DNA of 64,000 bases from Alloalcanivorax xiamenensis (GCF_009846745.1 NZ_AQPF01000008.1:1-64000), one strand, 5' to 3'. Positions 46,337 to 55,647 are shown, counted from the stretch's first letter. The notes: generated by a model not told the origin, from the letters alone. Numbers and translations: made by a program.

Positions 46337-47164
46337 TCAGCGGGCGCCCCAGCCGGCGCTCTCTCCCGCCAGACCAAGCACGTCCTGCATGTCGAACAAT
46401 CCCTTGGGCCGAGCCCCGAGCCACAGAGCCGCGCGCACCGCTCCGCGAGCAAAAGCCATGCGACTGGACGCCTTGTGAGTAATCTCCACCCTTTCGCCCT
46501 CGGCGGCGAACAGGACGGTGTGATCGCCGACAATATCACCACCACGAATGGTCTCGAATCCGATGGTCTGACGGTCACGTTCACCGGTGCGCCCCTCACG
46601 ACCATACACCGCGCATTCCTTGAGGTCCCGCCCCAGGGTCTGAGCCACCACTTCCCCCATGCGCAGAGCCGTGCCGGAAGGCGCGTCAATCTTATGGCGG
46701 TGATGAGCCTCGATGATTTCTATATCGACATCGTCGCCCAGCACGGCGGCCGCGGCTTCCAGCAGTTTAAAGCACAGATTCACCCCCACCGAGTAGTTCG
46801 GCGCGAAGCAGATCGCCATCTCCTCGCTGGCGGCGCGCAGTTGCGCCTTCTGCTCATCGTTCAGACCGGTGGTGCCGATCACCAGCCGACTGCCGGCCTG
46901 GCGGCAAGTCTCGATATTCCGCGCGGTCGCTTCCGGCACGGTGAAATCGATGAACACATCCGCCTGGTCCGCCACCAGGGCGAGGTCATCGCCCACGGTG
47001 ACACCCAGCTTGCCGACGCCCACCAGTTCACCGGCGTCCACCCCGATCAGGGAAGAACCCGGCACGTCGACCGCCACCGCCAGCTCGGCTTCCGGATTGG
47101 CCAGCGTCGCCTCGATGAGCATGCGCCCCATACGCCCGGCGGCGCCGATGATGCCTACTTTCAT
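46337..47164 (-). CDS. dapB: 4-hydroxy-tetrahydrodipicolinate reductase
   Basis: 275 residues; second step of the diaminopimelate/lysine branch. NAD(P)H-binding GIIGAAGRMGRML at the N-terminus, FIDFTVPEAT, the catalytic segment EIIEAHHRHKIDAPSGTALRMGE, and a C-terminal IRGGDIVGDHTVLFA. It lies 47 nt downstream of dnaJ, the order also seen in Pseudomonas. Confidence 0.96.
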   Translation of the reverse strand: MKVGIIGAAGRMGRMLIEATLANPEAELAVAVDVPGSSLIGVDAGELVGVGKLGVTVGDDLALVADQADVFIDFTVPEATARNIETCRQAGSRLVIGTTGLNDEQKAQLRAASEEMAICFAPNYSVGVNLCFKLLEAAAAVLGDDVDIEIIEAHHRHKIDAPSGTALRMGEVVAQTLGRDLKECAVYGREGRTGERDRQTIGFETIRGGDIVGDHTVLFAAEGERVEITHKASSRMAFARGAVRAALWLGARPKGLFDMQDVLGLAGESAGWGAR

Positions 47165-47211
47165 GGTTTTTCGCCCTATTGCTTCAGAGGGTTTAGAGCC
47201 TGCTCACAGCG

Positions 47212-48348
47212 TCAAAGCCCGTCGAAAAAGCGCTTCACGCCCTCGAACCAGCTGGTTCGGCGGGGATTATGCCGGTCGCCACCCTTGTCCAGGGAGGACT
47301 GGAACTTGCGCAACAGGTCTTTCTGTTCGCTATTCAGCTTGACCGGGGTTTCCACCACCACTCTGCAGATCAGGTCGCCTGGCGGGCCACCCCGCACCGG
47401 GGTCACCCCCTTGCCGCGCAACCGGAACAGCTTACCGGTCTGCGTCTCCGGTGGCACCTTGAGTTTGACCTTGCCATTCAAGGTAGGCACATCCTGTTCA
47501 CCGCCCAGAGCGGCGTCGACGAAGCTCACCGGCACTTCGCAGTGCAGATCACTGCCGTCACGCTTGAAGATCTCGTGCTCACGCACCGCCACCTGCACGT
47601 ACAAGTCACCGGCCGGCGCCCCGTGCATGCCGGCCTCGCCCTCGCCGGCCAGACGGATACGGTCCCCGGTATCCACTCCGGGCGGAATCTTCACGGACAA
47701 GGTCTTGGTGTTCTGCACCCGACCCTGGCCGCCACAGTTGCGACATGGGTTCTTAACGATCCGGCCTTCGCCATGACACGCCGGACAGGTCTGCTGCACG
47801 GTGAAGAAGCCCTGCTGCATGCGCACCTGCCCGACACCGTTACAGGTGGGGCAGGTCACCGGCTCCTCGCCGGCTTCCGCGCCGGTGCCGTGGCACACTT
47901 CACAGCTGTCCCAGGAGGGAATGCGGATCTTCTCCTCGCAGCCCCGTACCGCCTGCTCCAGGCTGAGTTCCAGGGTATAGCGCAGGTCCGCGCCACGGGC
48001 CGGCCCGCGACCACCACGGCCGCCACCACCGAAGATGTCGCCAAAAATATCGCCGAAGATATCGCCGAAGCCACCGCCGCCGCCAAAACCACCGGCACCG
48101 GCGCCGCCGAAGCCGCCCTGGCCTTCCACCCCGGCATGGCCGAAGCGATCGTAGGCGGCACGCTTATCCTCATCGGACAGGACTTCGTAGGCCTCTTTGG
48201 CCTCCTTGAACTTGGCCACCGCCTCGGCGTCATCCGGATTACGGTCCGGATGGTATTTCATCGCCAGGCGCCGATAGGCCTTCTTCAGTTCCTGCTGATC
48301 AGCGTCCTTGGACACCCCCAGCACTTCGTAATAATCGCGTTTGGACAT
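47212..48348 (-). CDS. dnaJ: Chaperone DnaJ (Hsp40)
   Basis: 378 residues, class A J-protein. J domain with MKYHPDRNP, a Gly/Phe linker (GAGGFGGGGGFGDIFGDIFG), four CxxCxGxG zinc repeats (CEVCHGTG, CPTCNGVG, CPACHGEG, CRNCGGQG) and substrate-binding C-terminal domains. It stimulates DnaK ATPase and delivers substrates. Co-oriented with dnaK 144 nt upstream. Confidence 0.97.
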   Translation of the reverse strand: MSKRDYYEVLGVSKDADQQELKKAYRRLAMKYHPDRNPDDAEAVAKFKEAKEAYEVLSDEDKRAAYDRFGHAGVEGQGGFGGAGAGGFGGGGGFGDIFGDIFGDIFGGGGRGGRGPARGADLRYTLELSLEQAVRGCEEKIRIPSWDSCEVCHGTGAEAGEEPVTCPTCNGVGQVRMQQGFFTVQQTCPACHGEGRIVKNPCRNCGGQGRVQNTKTLSVKIPPGVDTGDRIRLAGEGEAGMHGAPAGDLYVQVAVREHEIFKRDGSDLHCEVPVSFVDAALGGEQDVPTLNGKVKLKVPPETQTGKLFRLRGKGVTPVRGGPPGDLICRVVVETPVKLNSEQKDLLRKFQSSLDKGGDRHNPRRTSWFEGVKRFFDGL

Positions 48349-48442
48349 AAAAGTTCCTGCTTATAAACGCAAACACGCTTCACGCTTGCACGCCCACACG
48401 CAAAACATAGGCCATGCCCGCGAGAAGCGCGGTTGACGTTCC

Positions 48443-48480
48443 GGCACGCACCACGTCAGCGTGCAAGCGTGGTGCGTGCC
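48443..48480 (-). other. Long hairpin between dnaK and dnaJ
   Basis: GGCACGCACCACG (48443-48455) and CGTGGTGCGTGCC (48468-48480) form a perfect 13-bp stem with a 12-nt loop. It begins 12 nt after the dnaK stop. On the minus strand it is followed by GAACGTC with no T-run, so it is more likely an RNA-stabilising or processing element that lowers dnaJ relative to dnaK than a full terminator. Confidence 0.7.
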
Positions 48481-48492
48481 AGCGTGCCGGTT

Positions 48493-50415
48493 TTATTTCT
48501 TCTTGTCGTCATCCACTTCTTCGAACTCGGCATCGACAACATCGTCTCCGGCCTGCTTGCCTTGCTCATCACCAGCGGGGCCGCCCTGGGCCTGTTGCGC
48601 CTCCGCATACAGTTTCTGCGCCAGGGAACCGGACGCTTCGGTAAGCGCCTTGGTCTTGGCTTCGATATCGTCCTTGTCGTTGCCCTTGAGCGCGGCTTCC
48701 AGATCGGAGATGGCTTTGTTGATCGCCTCTTTCTCTTCCTCGGTGGCCTTGTCGCCCGCTTCCTCCAGGGTCTTGCGAGTCGCGTGAACCAGGTGATCCG
48801 CCTGATTACGGGTCTGCACCAGCTCCTCGAACTTGCGATCCTCGTCGGCATGGGCCTCGGCGTCGCGCACCATCTTGTCGACCTCATCATCGGACAGGCC
48901 GGAAGACGCCTTGATCTGGATCGTCTGCTCCTTGCCGGTGGCCTTGTCCTTGGCGCCCACGTGCAGAATACCGTTGGCGTCGATATCGAAGGTCACCTCG
49001 ATCTGCGGCACGCCGCGCGGCGCCGGCGGGATGTCTTCCAGGTTGAACTGCCCCAGAGACTTGTTCTGCGCCGCCTGCTTGCGCTCGCCTTGCAGCACAT
49101 GCACGGTCACCGCGGTCTGGTTGTCGTCCGCCGTGGAGAACACCTGCGACGCATTGGTCGGGATGGTGGTGTTCTTCTCGATGATCGGCGTCATCACACC
49201 GCCCATGGTCTCGATACCCAGGGTCAGCGGGGTCACGTCCAGCAACAACACATCCTTCACGTCACCGCTGAGCACGGCGCCCTGAATCGCGGCGCCAATG
49301 GCCACGGCTTCATCCGGATTGACGTCCTTGCGCGCTTCCTTACCAAAGAACTCGGCCACTTTCTTCTGCACCAGCGGCATCCGGGTCTGACCACCCACCA
49401 GGATCACGTCGGTGATGTCGGACGCTTTCACGCCGGCATCGTTGAGCGCGATCTTGCAGGGTTCCAGGGAGCGGCTCACCAGCCCTTCCACCAGGGACTC
49501 CAGTTTGGCCCGGGTCACTTTCACCACCAGGTGCTTGGGACCGGTGGAATCCGCGGTGATGTAGGGCAGATTCACTTCCGTCTGCTCGGCGGAGGACAGT
49601 TCGATCTTGGCTTTCTCAGCGGCTTCCTTGAGGCGCTGCATGGCCAGCGGATCGCCGCCCAGATCGATGCCGGAATCGGCCTTGAACTGATCCGCCAGGA
49701 AGTTGATCAGCGCCAGGTCGAAATCCTCGCCACCCAGGAAGGTGTCACCATTGGTGGCCAGCACCTCGAACTGGTGCTCACCGTCCACTTCGGCGATTTC
49801 GATGATGGACAGGTCGAAAGTACCCCCGCCCAGGTCGTACACCGCGATGGTGCGATCACCGCCTTTCTTGTCCAGGCCATAGGCCAGGGCCGCGGCGGTG
49901 GGCTCGTTGATGATCCGCTTCACGTCCAGACCGGCGATACGGCCGGCGTCCTTGGTGGCCTGACGCTGAGAATCATTGAAGTACGCGGGCACGGTGATGA
50001 CGGCTTCGGTCACCGGCTCACCCAGATAGTCCTCCGCGGTCTTCTTCATTTTCTTCAGCACCTGGGCGGAAATCTGCGGGGGCGCCATTTTCTCGCCCTT
50101 CACATCGACCCAGGCATCGCCATTGTCGGCCTTGGTGATTTTGTAGGGCACCATCTTGATGTCCTTTTGCACCACCTCGTCTTCAAACCGACGGCCAATC
50201 AGGCGCTTCACCGCGTACACGGTGTTCTGCGGGTTGGTCACCGCCTGACGTTTGGCGGCCTGCCCGACCAGCACCTCGTTGTCCTCGGTGTAGGCAATGA
50301 TGGACGGCGTGGTGCGCGCGCCTTCCGCGTTTTCGATCACCTTGGTCTTGTCACCTTCCATAACAGCCACACAGCTGTTGGTGGTGCCAAGGTCGATACC
50401 AATAATCTTACCCAT
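48493..50415 (-). CDS. dnaK: Chaperone DnaK (Hsp70)
   Basis: 640 residues: ATPase domain starting GKIIGIDLGTTNSCVAV with INEPTAAALAYGLD and TIAVYDLGGGTFDLS; linker DVLLLDVTPLTLGIET; substrate-binding domain and C-terminal lid ending EEVDDDKKK. Central ATP-dependent chaperone with DnaJ and GrpE. ATG 50415 is used. Part of grpE-dnaK-dnaJ under a sigma-32-like promoter. Confidence 0.98.
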   Translation of the reverse strand: MGKIIGIDLGTTNSCVAVMEGDKTKVIENAEGARTTPSIIAYTEDNEVLVGQAAKRQAVTNPQNTVYAVKRLIGRRFEDEVVQKDIKMVPYKITKADNGDAWVDVKGEKMAPPQISAQVLKKMKKTAEDYLGEPVTEAVITVPAYFNDSQRQATKDAGRIAGLDVKRIINEPTAAALAYGLDKKGGDRTIAVYDLGGGTFDLSIIEIAEVDGEHQFEVLATNGDTFLGGEDFDLALINFLADQFKADSGIDLGGDPLAMQRLKEAAEKAKIELSSAEQTEVNLPYITADSTGPKHLVVKVTRAKLESLVEGLVSRSLEPCKIALNDAGVKASDITDVILVGGQTRMPLVQKKVAEFFGKEARKDVNPDEAVAIGAAIQGAVLSGDVKDVLLLDVTPLTLGIETMGGVMTPIIEKNTTIPTNASQVFSTADDNQTAVTVHVLQGERKQAAQNKSLGQFNLEDIPPAPRGVPQIEVTFDIDANGILHVGAKDKATGKEQTIQIKASSGLSDDEVDKMVRDAEAHADEDRKFEELVQTRNQADHLVHATRKTLEEAGDKATEEEKEAINKAISDLEAALKGNDKDDIEAKTKALTEASGSLAQKLYAEAQQAQGGPAGDEQGKQAGDDVVDAEFEEVDDDKKK

Positions 50416-50528
50416 AACGTCTGTTTCTCCTTCACACGATCCGAATGCCAAAGGCCACCCGGACAGTTGAACCTCAATGAACTTGCCAGCTATATGGCGG
50501 CGCCCCGATTCTTTTCAAGGGAGCCGGA

Positions 50529-51122
50529 TCAACCTTCCGCCTTGCTGACCACCACCCGTGCCGGGCGGATCAGGCGGCCGTTGAGCAGGTAGCCTTTCTC
50601 CAGTACATCGATCACGGTGTTGGGCTCCGCCCCGGGGGCCGGGATCATCGTCATCGCCTCGTGGCGCTCGGGATTGAAGGGCTCGCCGTGGGGGTCCACC
50701 TGCTCCAGGTTGTGCCGGCCGAAGGCATCCATCAGCACCTTCAGCGTCAGCTCCAGCCCCTCGCGGGCGGGTTTGAGCGCCTCATCCCCGGCATCCAGGG
50801 TCGACAGCCCTCGCTCCAGACTGTCCGCCACGGACAGCAGATCACCGGCGAATTTCTCCAAAGCGAACTTGTGGGCGTTCTCCACCTCACGTTCGGCACG
50901 GCGGCGTACATTCTGGATTTCCGCCTGGGCGCGCAGGTCCGCTTCGGCCAGCGCTTTCTCCAGACGCTGCATCTGCTCCTGCGCCTCGGCCAGTTGCCGG
51001 GCCGCATCCGGCTCCGCGGCGGCGTCTTCGTCAGTCACCTCGGCGGCAGGTTGGGGGGTCTCCAGTTCGGAATCCTGGGACACCGCCTCATCTTGGGGGT
51101 TCTGTTTGTCCTGATCGTTCAT
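50529..51122 (-). CDS. grpE: Nucleotide exchange factor GrpE
   Basis: 197 residues: an acidic, disordered N-terminus (about 1-50), a long coiled coil (ARQLAEAQEQMQRLEKALAEADLRAQAEIQNVRRR) and a beta-domain ending IDVLEKGYLLNGRLIRPARVVVS. It releases ADP from DnaK. ATG 51122 is supported by GGAGTGG upstream. The grpE message begins at a heat-shock-type promoter about 50 nt upstream. Confidence 0.96.
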   Translation of the reverse strand: MNDQDKQNPQDEAVSQDSELETPQPAAEVTDEDAAAEPDAARQLAEAQEQMQRLEKALAEADLRAQAEIQNVRRRAEREVENAHKFALEKFAGDLLSVADSLERGLSTLDAGDEALKPAREGLELTLKVLMDAFGRHNLEQVDPHGEPFNPERHEAMTMIPAPGAEPNTVIDVLEKGYLLNGRLIRPARVVVSKAEG

Positions 51123-51172
51123 ATCCACTCCAAAATACCCGAATGCGGGCTCCATCTCGGGAAAGCGGGCAA

Positions 51173-51204
51173 AGATATGGGAACAGGTTGAGCGGATTCA
51201 AGGG
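51173..51204 (-). promoter_or_regulatory. Sigma-32-type heat-shock promoter of grpE-dnaK-dnaJ
   Basis: On the minus strand CCCTTGAA is followed, 15 nt later, by CCCATATCT; this closely matches the E. coli RpoH consensus (CNCTTGAA, 13-15 nt, CCCCATNT). It lies 51-82 nt before the grpE start. No CIRCE inverted repeat (TTAGCACTC-N9-GAGTGCTAA) is visible here, so the operon is probably under RpoH rather than HrcA control. Confidence 0.75.
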
Positions 51205-51218
51205 CAAGCGAGAAAGCA

Positions 51219-51353
51219 GTTAACAGTTAATAGTGAAGAGTTAACATCAAAAACAAAAAGGCCGCGCCCAACACCTGGACGCGGCCTCTTGGCTTTCAGC
51301 GCCCACCACGCTTCATCGCGCGCTATTCACTGTTCACTATTAACTCTTCATTG
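51219..51353. repeat. Terminator-flanking repeat element, copy 2
   Basis: Left arm 51219-51245 (AGTTAACAGTTAATAGTGAA...) and right arm 51322-51353 (contains TGTTCACTATTAACTCTTCA) are imperfect inverted copies surrounding the hrcA terminator. The wording matches copy 1 between dksA and gluQ. The repeat thus occurs twice in 64 kb, both times wrapped around a terminator. Confidence 0.55.
51255..51290 (-). terminator. Terminator of hrcA
   Basis: AGGCCGCG (51260-51267) pairs with CGCGGCCT (51280-51287); on the minus strand the stem is followed by TTTTTGTTTTT. It lies about 70 nt after the hrcA stop and separates hrcA from grpE. Confidence 0.88.
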
Positions 51354-51357
51354 CTTT

Positions 51358-52401
51358 TCACAGTTGATTGAGGGCGGCGGAAAGGATGCGGGCGGTGATG
51401 TCCACGGTGGGGATGACTTTCTCATAATCCATGCGGGTAGGGCCGACCACGGCGAGCACGCCCACCGGGCCGTTTTCCAGCCGATACGGCGCTGATACCA
51501 GCGAATACTCCTCGAACGGCTGATAGCCGGACTCCCGGCCGATGAAGATCTGCACGCCATCGGCTTTTATGCTGCGTTCCAGCAAATGCAGGATATCCCG
51601 CTTGTGGTTGAAGGCATTGAACAGGTCGCGCAACTTGTCGATGCTGTCGGCCTGGGCGGTATCCAGCAGATTGGACTCCCCGGACACCACGTAATCGGAC
51701 TCTTCATCCCCGGACTGCCTCAAGGCCTGACCGGCCACGTCGAGGGTGGTCCGCATCAGAGCGTCCATCTGCGCCCGGTCCGCCGCCATGGTGCTCAACA
51801 GACCGTCACAGATGGCGTCCAGATCACAACCGCCGTAGGTGTGATTGATGTAGTTGGCGGCCTGGCGCAATTCCGCTTCGTCGTACTGGCGGGCGGTATG
51901 GATGATACGGTTCTGCACTTCGGAGCGGTTCACCACCAGAATCACCAGCACGCGCTGACCGGACAGTGGCAGGAACTCCACCTGCCGCAGCGTGCTGACC
52001 TGACGCCTCGGCGCCGCCACCAGACCGGCCATGCGAGTCAGTTCCGCCAGCGTCCTGGACGCTTGGGACACCAACTCCTGCGGCGATTGATCCGGTGCCA
52101 GCAACTGGCGCAATTCATCACGCAACTGCTGGTGATCCGGGCTGCGCATGGCGCTGGACGCCAGCAGCGTATCCACATACAGGCGATAGCCCCTCTCAGT
52201 GGGCACCCGGCCCGCCGAAGTGTGAGGGCTGATCAGCAACCCCAGATCCTCCAGTTCCGCCATGATATTGCGAATAGTCGCCGGGCTGACCGCCAGGCCG
52301 CCTCCCTGGGCCAGAGTTTTCGAGCCCACCGGCTGACCGTCACGGATGTGACGTTCCACCAGGGCCATGAGTAACCGTTGCTTGCGTTCGTTGAGTTCCA
52401 C
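51358..52401 (-). CDS. hrcA: Heat-inducible transcription repressor HrcA
   Basis: 347 residues. N-terminal winged helix (MELNERKQRLLMALVERHIRDGQPVGSKTLAQ... PATIRNIMAELEDLGLL) and the family block SPHTSAGRVPTERGYRLYVD; the rest is the GAF-like dimer domain (GPVGVLAVVGPTRMDYEKVIPTVD near the end). HrcA binds CIRCE operators, usually at groESL and/or dnaK. No CIRCE was found in this window, so its targets probably lie elsewhere. It is upstream of grpE, separated by a terminator. Confidence 0.95.
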   Translation of the reverse strand: MELNERKQRLLMALVERHIRDGQPVGSKTLAQGGGLAVSPATIRNIMAELEDLGLLISPHTSAGRVPTERGYRLYVDTLLASSAMRSPDHQQLRDELRQLLAPDQSPQELVSQASRTLAELTRMAGLVAAPRRQVSTLRQVEFLPLSGQRVLVILVVNRSEVQNRIIHTARQYDEAELRQAANYINHTYGGCDLDAICDGLLSTMAADRAQMDALMRTTLDVAGQALRQSGDEESDYVVSGESNLLDTAQADSIDKLRDLFNAFNHKRDILHLLERSIKADGVQIFIGRESGYQPFEEYSLVSAPYRLENGPVGVLAVVGPTRMDYEKVIPTVDITARILSAALNQL

Positions 52402-52553
52402 AGCTGCCTTTCGTCACCCATTACTGCCAATCGGGATGGGCGGAGCGCCCACCCACTGCCGATTGTTGCCAGCGAAACGGTCGCCGTCCAGTGTTACTCC
52501 TCTTCACCTCGCTCTTACGCTCGCGGCCGGAATCGCCTAACATCGACAAGGCA

Positions 52554-52569
52554 CTGGCCAGAATAACAG
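52554..52569 (+). promoter_or_regulatory. Possible LexA (SOS) box upstream of recN
   Basis: CTGGCCAGAATAACAG keeps the CTG-N10-CAG spacing of LexA operators but not the AT-rich (TA)n centre fully. It lies 78 nt before the recN ATG. recN is a classical SOS gene, which raises the prior; the match alone is modest. Confidence 0.4.
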
Positions 52570-52646
52570 TTGTCCAGGCTGTGTGGCGGGCTCCGCCACA
52601 CGCCCCAATGCAAACGCCCAAACCAGGAAACACGGGGGTTCCGTAC

Positions 52647-54297
52647 ATGCTCACTCACTTGAGCGTTCGCCATTTCGCCACCGTCGATCAACTCGAACTG
52701 GAACCGGAATCCGGCCTCACCGTCATCAGCGGCGAGACCGGCGCCGGCAAATCCGTACTGATCGATGCCCTTTCCCTGACCCTGGGCGAACGGGCGGATT
52801 CCGCCGTGGTTCGGCCGGGCTGCGAACGGGCGGAAGTGCTGGCCAGTTTCACCGTGGCCAACCACGCCCAGGCCAAGGCCTGGCTGGAAGAGCGGGAGTT
52901 GGACAATGGCGATGACTGCCTGCTGCGCCGCACGGTCCGCGCCGACGGCCGCTCCCGGGCCTATATCAACGGCACGCCGGCCCCGCTCGCCGACGTCCGC
53001 CAGCTCGGCGAGTTGCTGATCAGCATTCACAGCCAGCATGAACACCAGGCCTTGCTGCATCGGGACACTCACCGCCAACTGCTCGACAACTTCGCCAACG
53101 CCGGCGACCTGGCGGCTTCGGTGGCAGCAGGCCCGCCAGGAGCACGACCAGGCCCTCACCGGCGCCCGCGAACAAAGCGAACGCCAGGAGTTATTGCGCT
53201 TTCAACTGGATGAACTGGACGCCCTGGCTCTGGGCGAGGGCGAGCTGATGGAACTGGATCAGGAACAACAACGCCTGGGCCATGCCGATGCGCTGATCCG
53301 GCTGTGCCAGCAGTCCGTGGCGGCCCTGTACGATGGCGAGGAAGGCACCTGTAACGATCAACTGGGCCAGATCCGCCATTGGCTGGAAGAAGCCCGCGAC
53401 CACGACAACGCCTTGTCGGAAGCCCTGGACACGGTGGAATCCGCGCGCCTGCAGGTGGAAGCAGCCGCTGAAGCCCTGCGCCACTACCTGGATCGCCTGG
53501 ACCTGGACCCGGAGCGGCTGGCACAGGTGGAAGAGCGCCTGGGGCAGGCCTACAGCCTGGCCCGCAAACACCGGGTGCGCCCGGAAGAACTGGCGGAGCA
53601 CCACCAGCAACTGGCCCGGGAAGTGGACACCCTGGAGCACTTCGACGAGCATCTTGAGGCCCTGGCGAAGGCGGAGGAAGAGGCCCGGGAGCACTACATG
53701 GGTCAGGCCCGCAAACTCAGCAAGGCCCGCAAGACCGCCGCCACCACCCTCACTCGCCAGATCGCCACCCAGCTCAAGGCCCTGGGCATGAAAGCCGCCA
53801 GACTGGAAACCGTGGTGGAAGACGACAGCCCCGGCGCCGAGGGCCTGGACCTGGTGGAATTCCGCTTTTCCGCCAATCCCGGCCAGCCATTGCGGCCACT
53901 GGCCAAAGTCGCCTCCGGCGGCGAATTGTCCCGGGTCAGCCTGGCGATCCAGGTGATCTGTGCCCGCAACCTGACCGTACCCAGCCTGGTGTTCGATGAA
54001 GTGGATGTGGGCGTTGGCGGTGGCGTGGCCGAAATCGTCGGCCGCTTGCTGCGGGAACTGGGAGAACACGCCCAGGTGCTGTGCATCACCCACCAGGCGC
54101 AGGTGGCCAGCCAGGGGCACCAACATTGGCAAGTGCACAAGATTCAGAGCAAGAACACCACCCGCACCCGCATCCAGCCCCTGGCCCCGGACGCCCGGGT
54201 AGAGGAACTGGCGCGCATGCTGGGCGGCGTGGAGATCACCGACTCCACCCTGGCCCACGCCCGGGAAATGCTCGAGAAGGGCCAGGAAGTGGCCTGA
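52647..54297 (+). pseudogene. recN: DNA repair protein RecN, split by a frameshift
   Basis: RecN is an SMC-like ATPase acting in double-strand break repair. The first frame (from ATG 52647) gives MLTHLSVRHFATVDQLEL, Walker A SGETGAGKS and an intact head up to LLDNFANAGDLAAS, near 53120. The reading then moves to the +1 frame (WQQARQEHDQALTG...) and continues through the coiled coil to the signature ASGGELSRVSLAIQV, Walker B LVFDEVDVG and the end at 54297. Compared with E. coli about six codons are also missing at the junction, so a deletion of roughly 17 nt is more likely than a single-base error. The first frame stops at 53213. If the sequence is right the gene is inactive. Confidence 0.85.
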
Positions 54298-54418
54298 CAA
54301 AACCCCACCGCCCGTGCCCTGAAGCACGGGGATTGGGTCGGGGAGCAGGGCTTGCGGGCGTGGCGCCGCTAGGCGGCGTTGGGCTGGCTGGCGGTGGAAC
54401 CGGGCCTGGGCTGATCGG

Positions 54419-54823
54419 TTATTTGCGCTTCGGTTTGACGTACAGCACCAGGGCATGATCGACGATGTCGTAGCCGTGCTTGTCGGCGATCATCTTCTGG
54501 CGCTTCTCGATTTCCTCATCGACGAACTCGATCACCTCACCGGTCTCGGTGCAGACCATATGGTCATGGTGGCCTTCATCAGCCAGTTCGAACACCGCGG
54601 AGCCGCCCTCGAAATTGTGGCGCAATACGATGCCCGCCTGCTCGAATTGAGTGAGCACCCGGTAGACGGTGGCCAGCCCCACGTCCTCGCCGGCCTCCAT
54701 CAAGGCCTTGTAGATATCTTCCGCGCTGAGATGCCGGGATTCCGAGGATTCCAGCTGCTGAAGGATTTTCACCCTCGGCAAGGTCACCTTGAGTCCTGCC
54801 TTTCTAAGATCCTGATTATCCAA
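54419..54823 (-). CDS. fur: Ferric uptake regulator Fur
   Basis: 134 residues. Winged helix (LKVTLPRVKILQQLES, LSAEDIYKALMEAGEDVGLATVYRVLTQFEQAGIV) and metal-binding/dimer region with GHHDHMVCTETGEVIEF and CxxC-less C-terminus (VLYVKPKRK). With Fe2+ it represses iron-uptake genes. Divergent from bamE, as in Pseudomonas (fur-omlA). The lost C-terminal CxxC is common in Pseudomonas-type Fur. Confidence 0.96.
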   Translation of the reverse strand: MDNQDLRKAGLKVTLPRVKILQQLESSESRHLSAEDIYKALMEAGEDVGLATVYRVLTQFEQAGIVLRHNFEGGSAVFELADEGHHDHMVCTETGEVIEFVDEEIEKRQKMIADKHGYDIVDHALVLYVKPKRK

Positions 54824-54914
54824 TGTACTCGCTCCGTAGCCGCCTTATGGGAATCGCCTGACTTTCAGGGAACCTTGTTCCCCCCGTTCAAGTCTGTATT
54901 ATCGCCCGAACATT

Positions 54915-55340
54915 ATGCCAAGTCGAAAACCCATGCCAAGGATCATCGCCCTTTTTGCCATATTGACCACCCTGCTGGCCGGTTGCAGCTCCCTGCGCTT
55001 TCCCGGGGTGTACCGTATCGACATTCCCCAGGGGAATGTGGTCACCGAGGATATGCTGTCCGGCCTGCAACCAGGCATGACTCCCGAACAGGTTCGCTTC
55101 GTGCTCGGCCCGCCCACACTGACCGATCCGTTCACCCCCAACACCTGGTACTACTTGCTGCAGTATCAGCCCGGTAACGGTGAAATGGTGGAACAGCAGA
55201 TCGTGGTGCACTTCGACCAGGGGCAGTACAGCCACTACGACGGTCAGGCCACCAGCGACCTGCGTGAGCGCACCTCCGGTCACCAGGATCAGGAATTGCT
55301 GCGGCGCGCCGAGGACCGGCGTCAGGAAGCCGCCAAGTAA
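54915..55340 (+). CDS. bamE: Outer-membrane assembly lipoprotein BamE (SmpA/OmlA)
   Basis: 141 residues. Lipoprotein signal with lipobox LAGC (ALFAILTTLLAGCSS), then FPGVYRIDIPQGNVVTEDMLSGLQPGMTPEQVRFVLGPP, the conserved BamE fold. Part of the BAM complex that inserts outer-membrane proteins. ATG 54915 is taken; ATG 54933 would also give a complete signal peptide. Confidence 0.93.
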   Translation: MPSRKPMPRIIALFAILTTLLAGCSSLRFPGVYRIDIPQGNVVTEDMLSGLQPGMTPEQVRFVLGPPTLTDPFTPNTWYYLLQYQPGNGEMVEQQIVVHFDQGQYSHYDGQATSDLRERTSGHQDQELLRRAEDRRQEAAK

Positions 55341-55347
55341 TCCAATC

Positions 55348-55644
55348 TCAGCCTTGGCTGGCACGCCGGGCTCTGGCCCGGCGCGCTGATTTCGGATCCG
55401 CTTTAAGCGGCCGGTAGAGTTCCACCCGCTCCCCCTCCGCCAGCGTCCGCCCCGCCGGATTTGGCTCTACCTTGCCGAACACCCCCATACTGAGCCCGGC
55501 CGGATCCAGCCCGTTAAAATGCTCGGCGATCCCCGAAGCGGTCACCGCTTCCATCATGGAAGCGCCTTCCGGCACTTCCACGGAAATCAGTTCCTGCTTC
55601 TCCGGCAGGGCGTAAACCACCTCGACACGAATCGTCCCGGCCAT
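55348..55644 (-). CDS. rnfH: RnfH-family ubiquitin-like protein (UPF0125)
   Basis: 98 residues with RVEVVYALPEKQELISVEVPEGASMMEAV and GRTLAEGERVELYRPLKADPK, typical of RnfH/YfjF beta-grasp proteins. Usually paired with ratA next to smpB; here ratA is absent. It is 3 nt after the NSS transporter gene on the same strand, so the two are probably co-transcribed. Converges with bamE. Confidence 0.92.
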   Translation of the reverse strand: MAGTIRVEVVYALPEKQELISVEVPEGASMMEAVTASGIAEHFNGLDPAGLSMGVFGKVEPNPAGRTLAEGERVELYRPLKADPKSARRARARRASQG

Positions 55645-55647
55645 GCC

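Noticed and set aside
47192..47207. GAGCCTGCT next to TTA after dnaJ, like the MITE end
   Set aside because: Only the first nine bases match; no partner repeat with CAGGCTC and a TTA duplication was found nearby.
48433..50592. 719-codon plus-strand open frame opposite dnaK
   Set aside because: Antisense shadow of dnaK, a known artefact in GC-rich genomes.
51123..51357. CIRCE operator near grpE or hrcA
   Set aside because: No TTAGCACTC/GAGTGCTAA pair is present; only a sigma-32-like promoter is seen.
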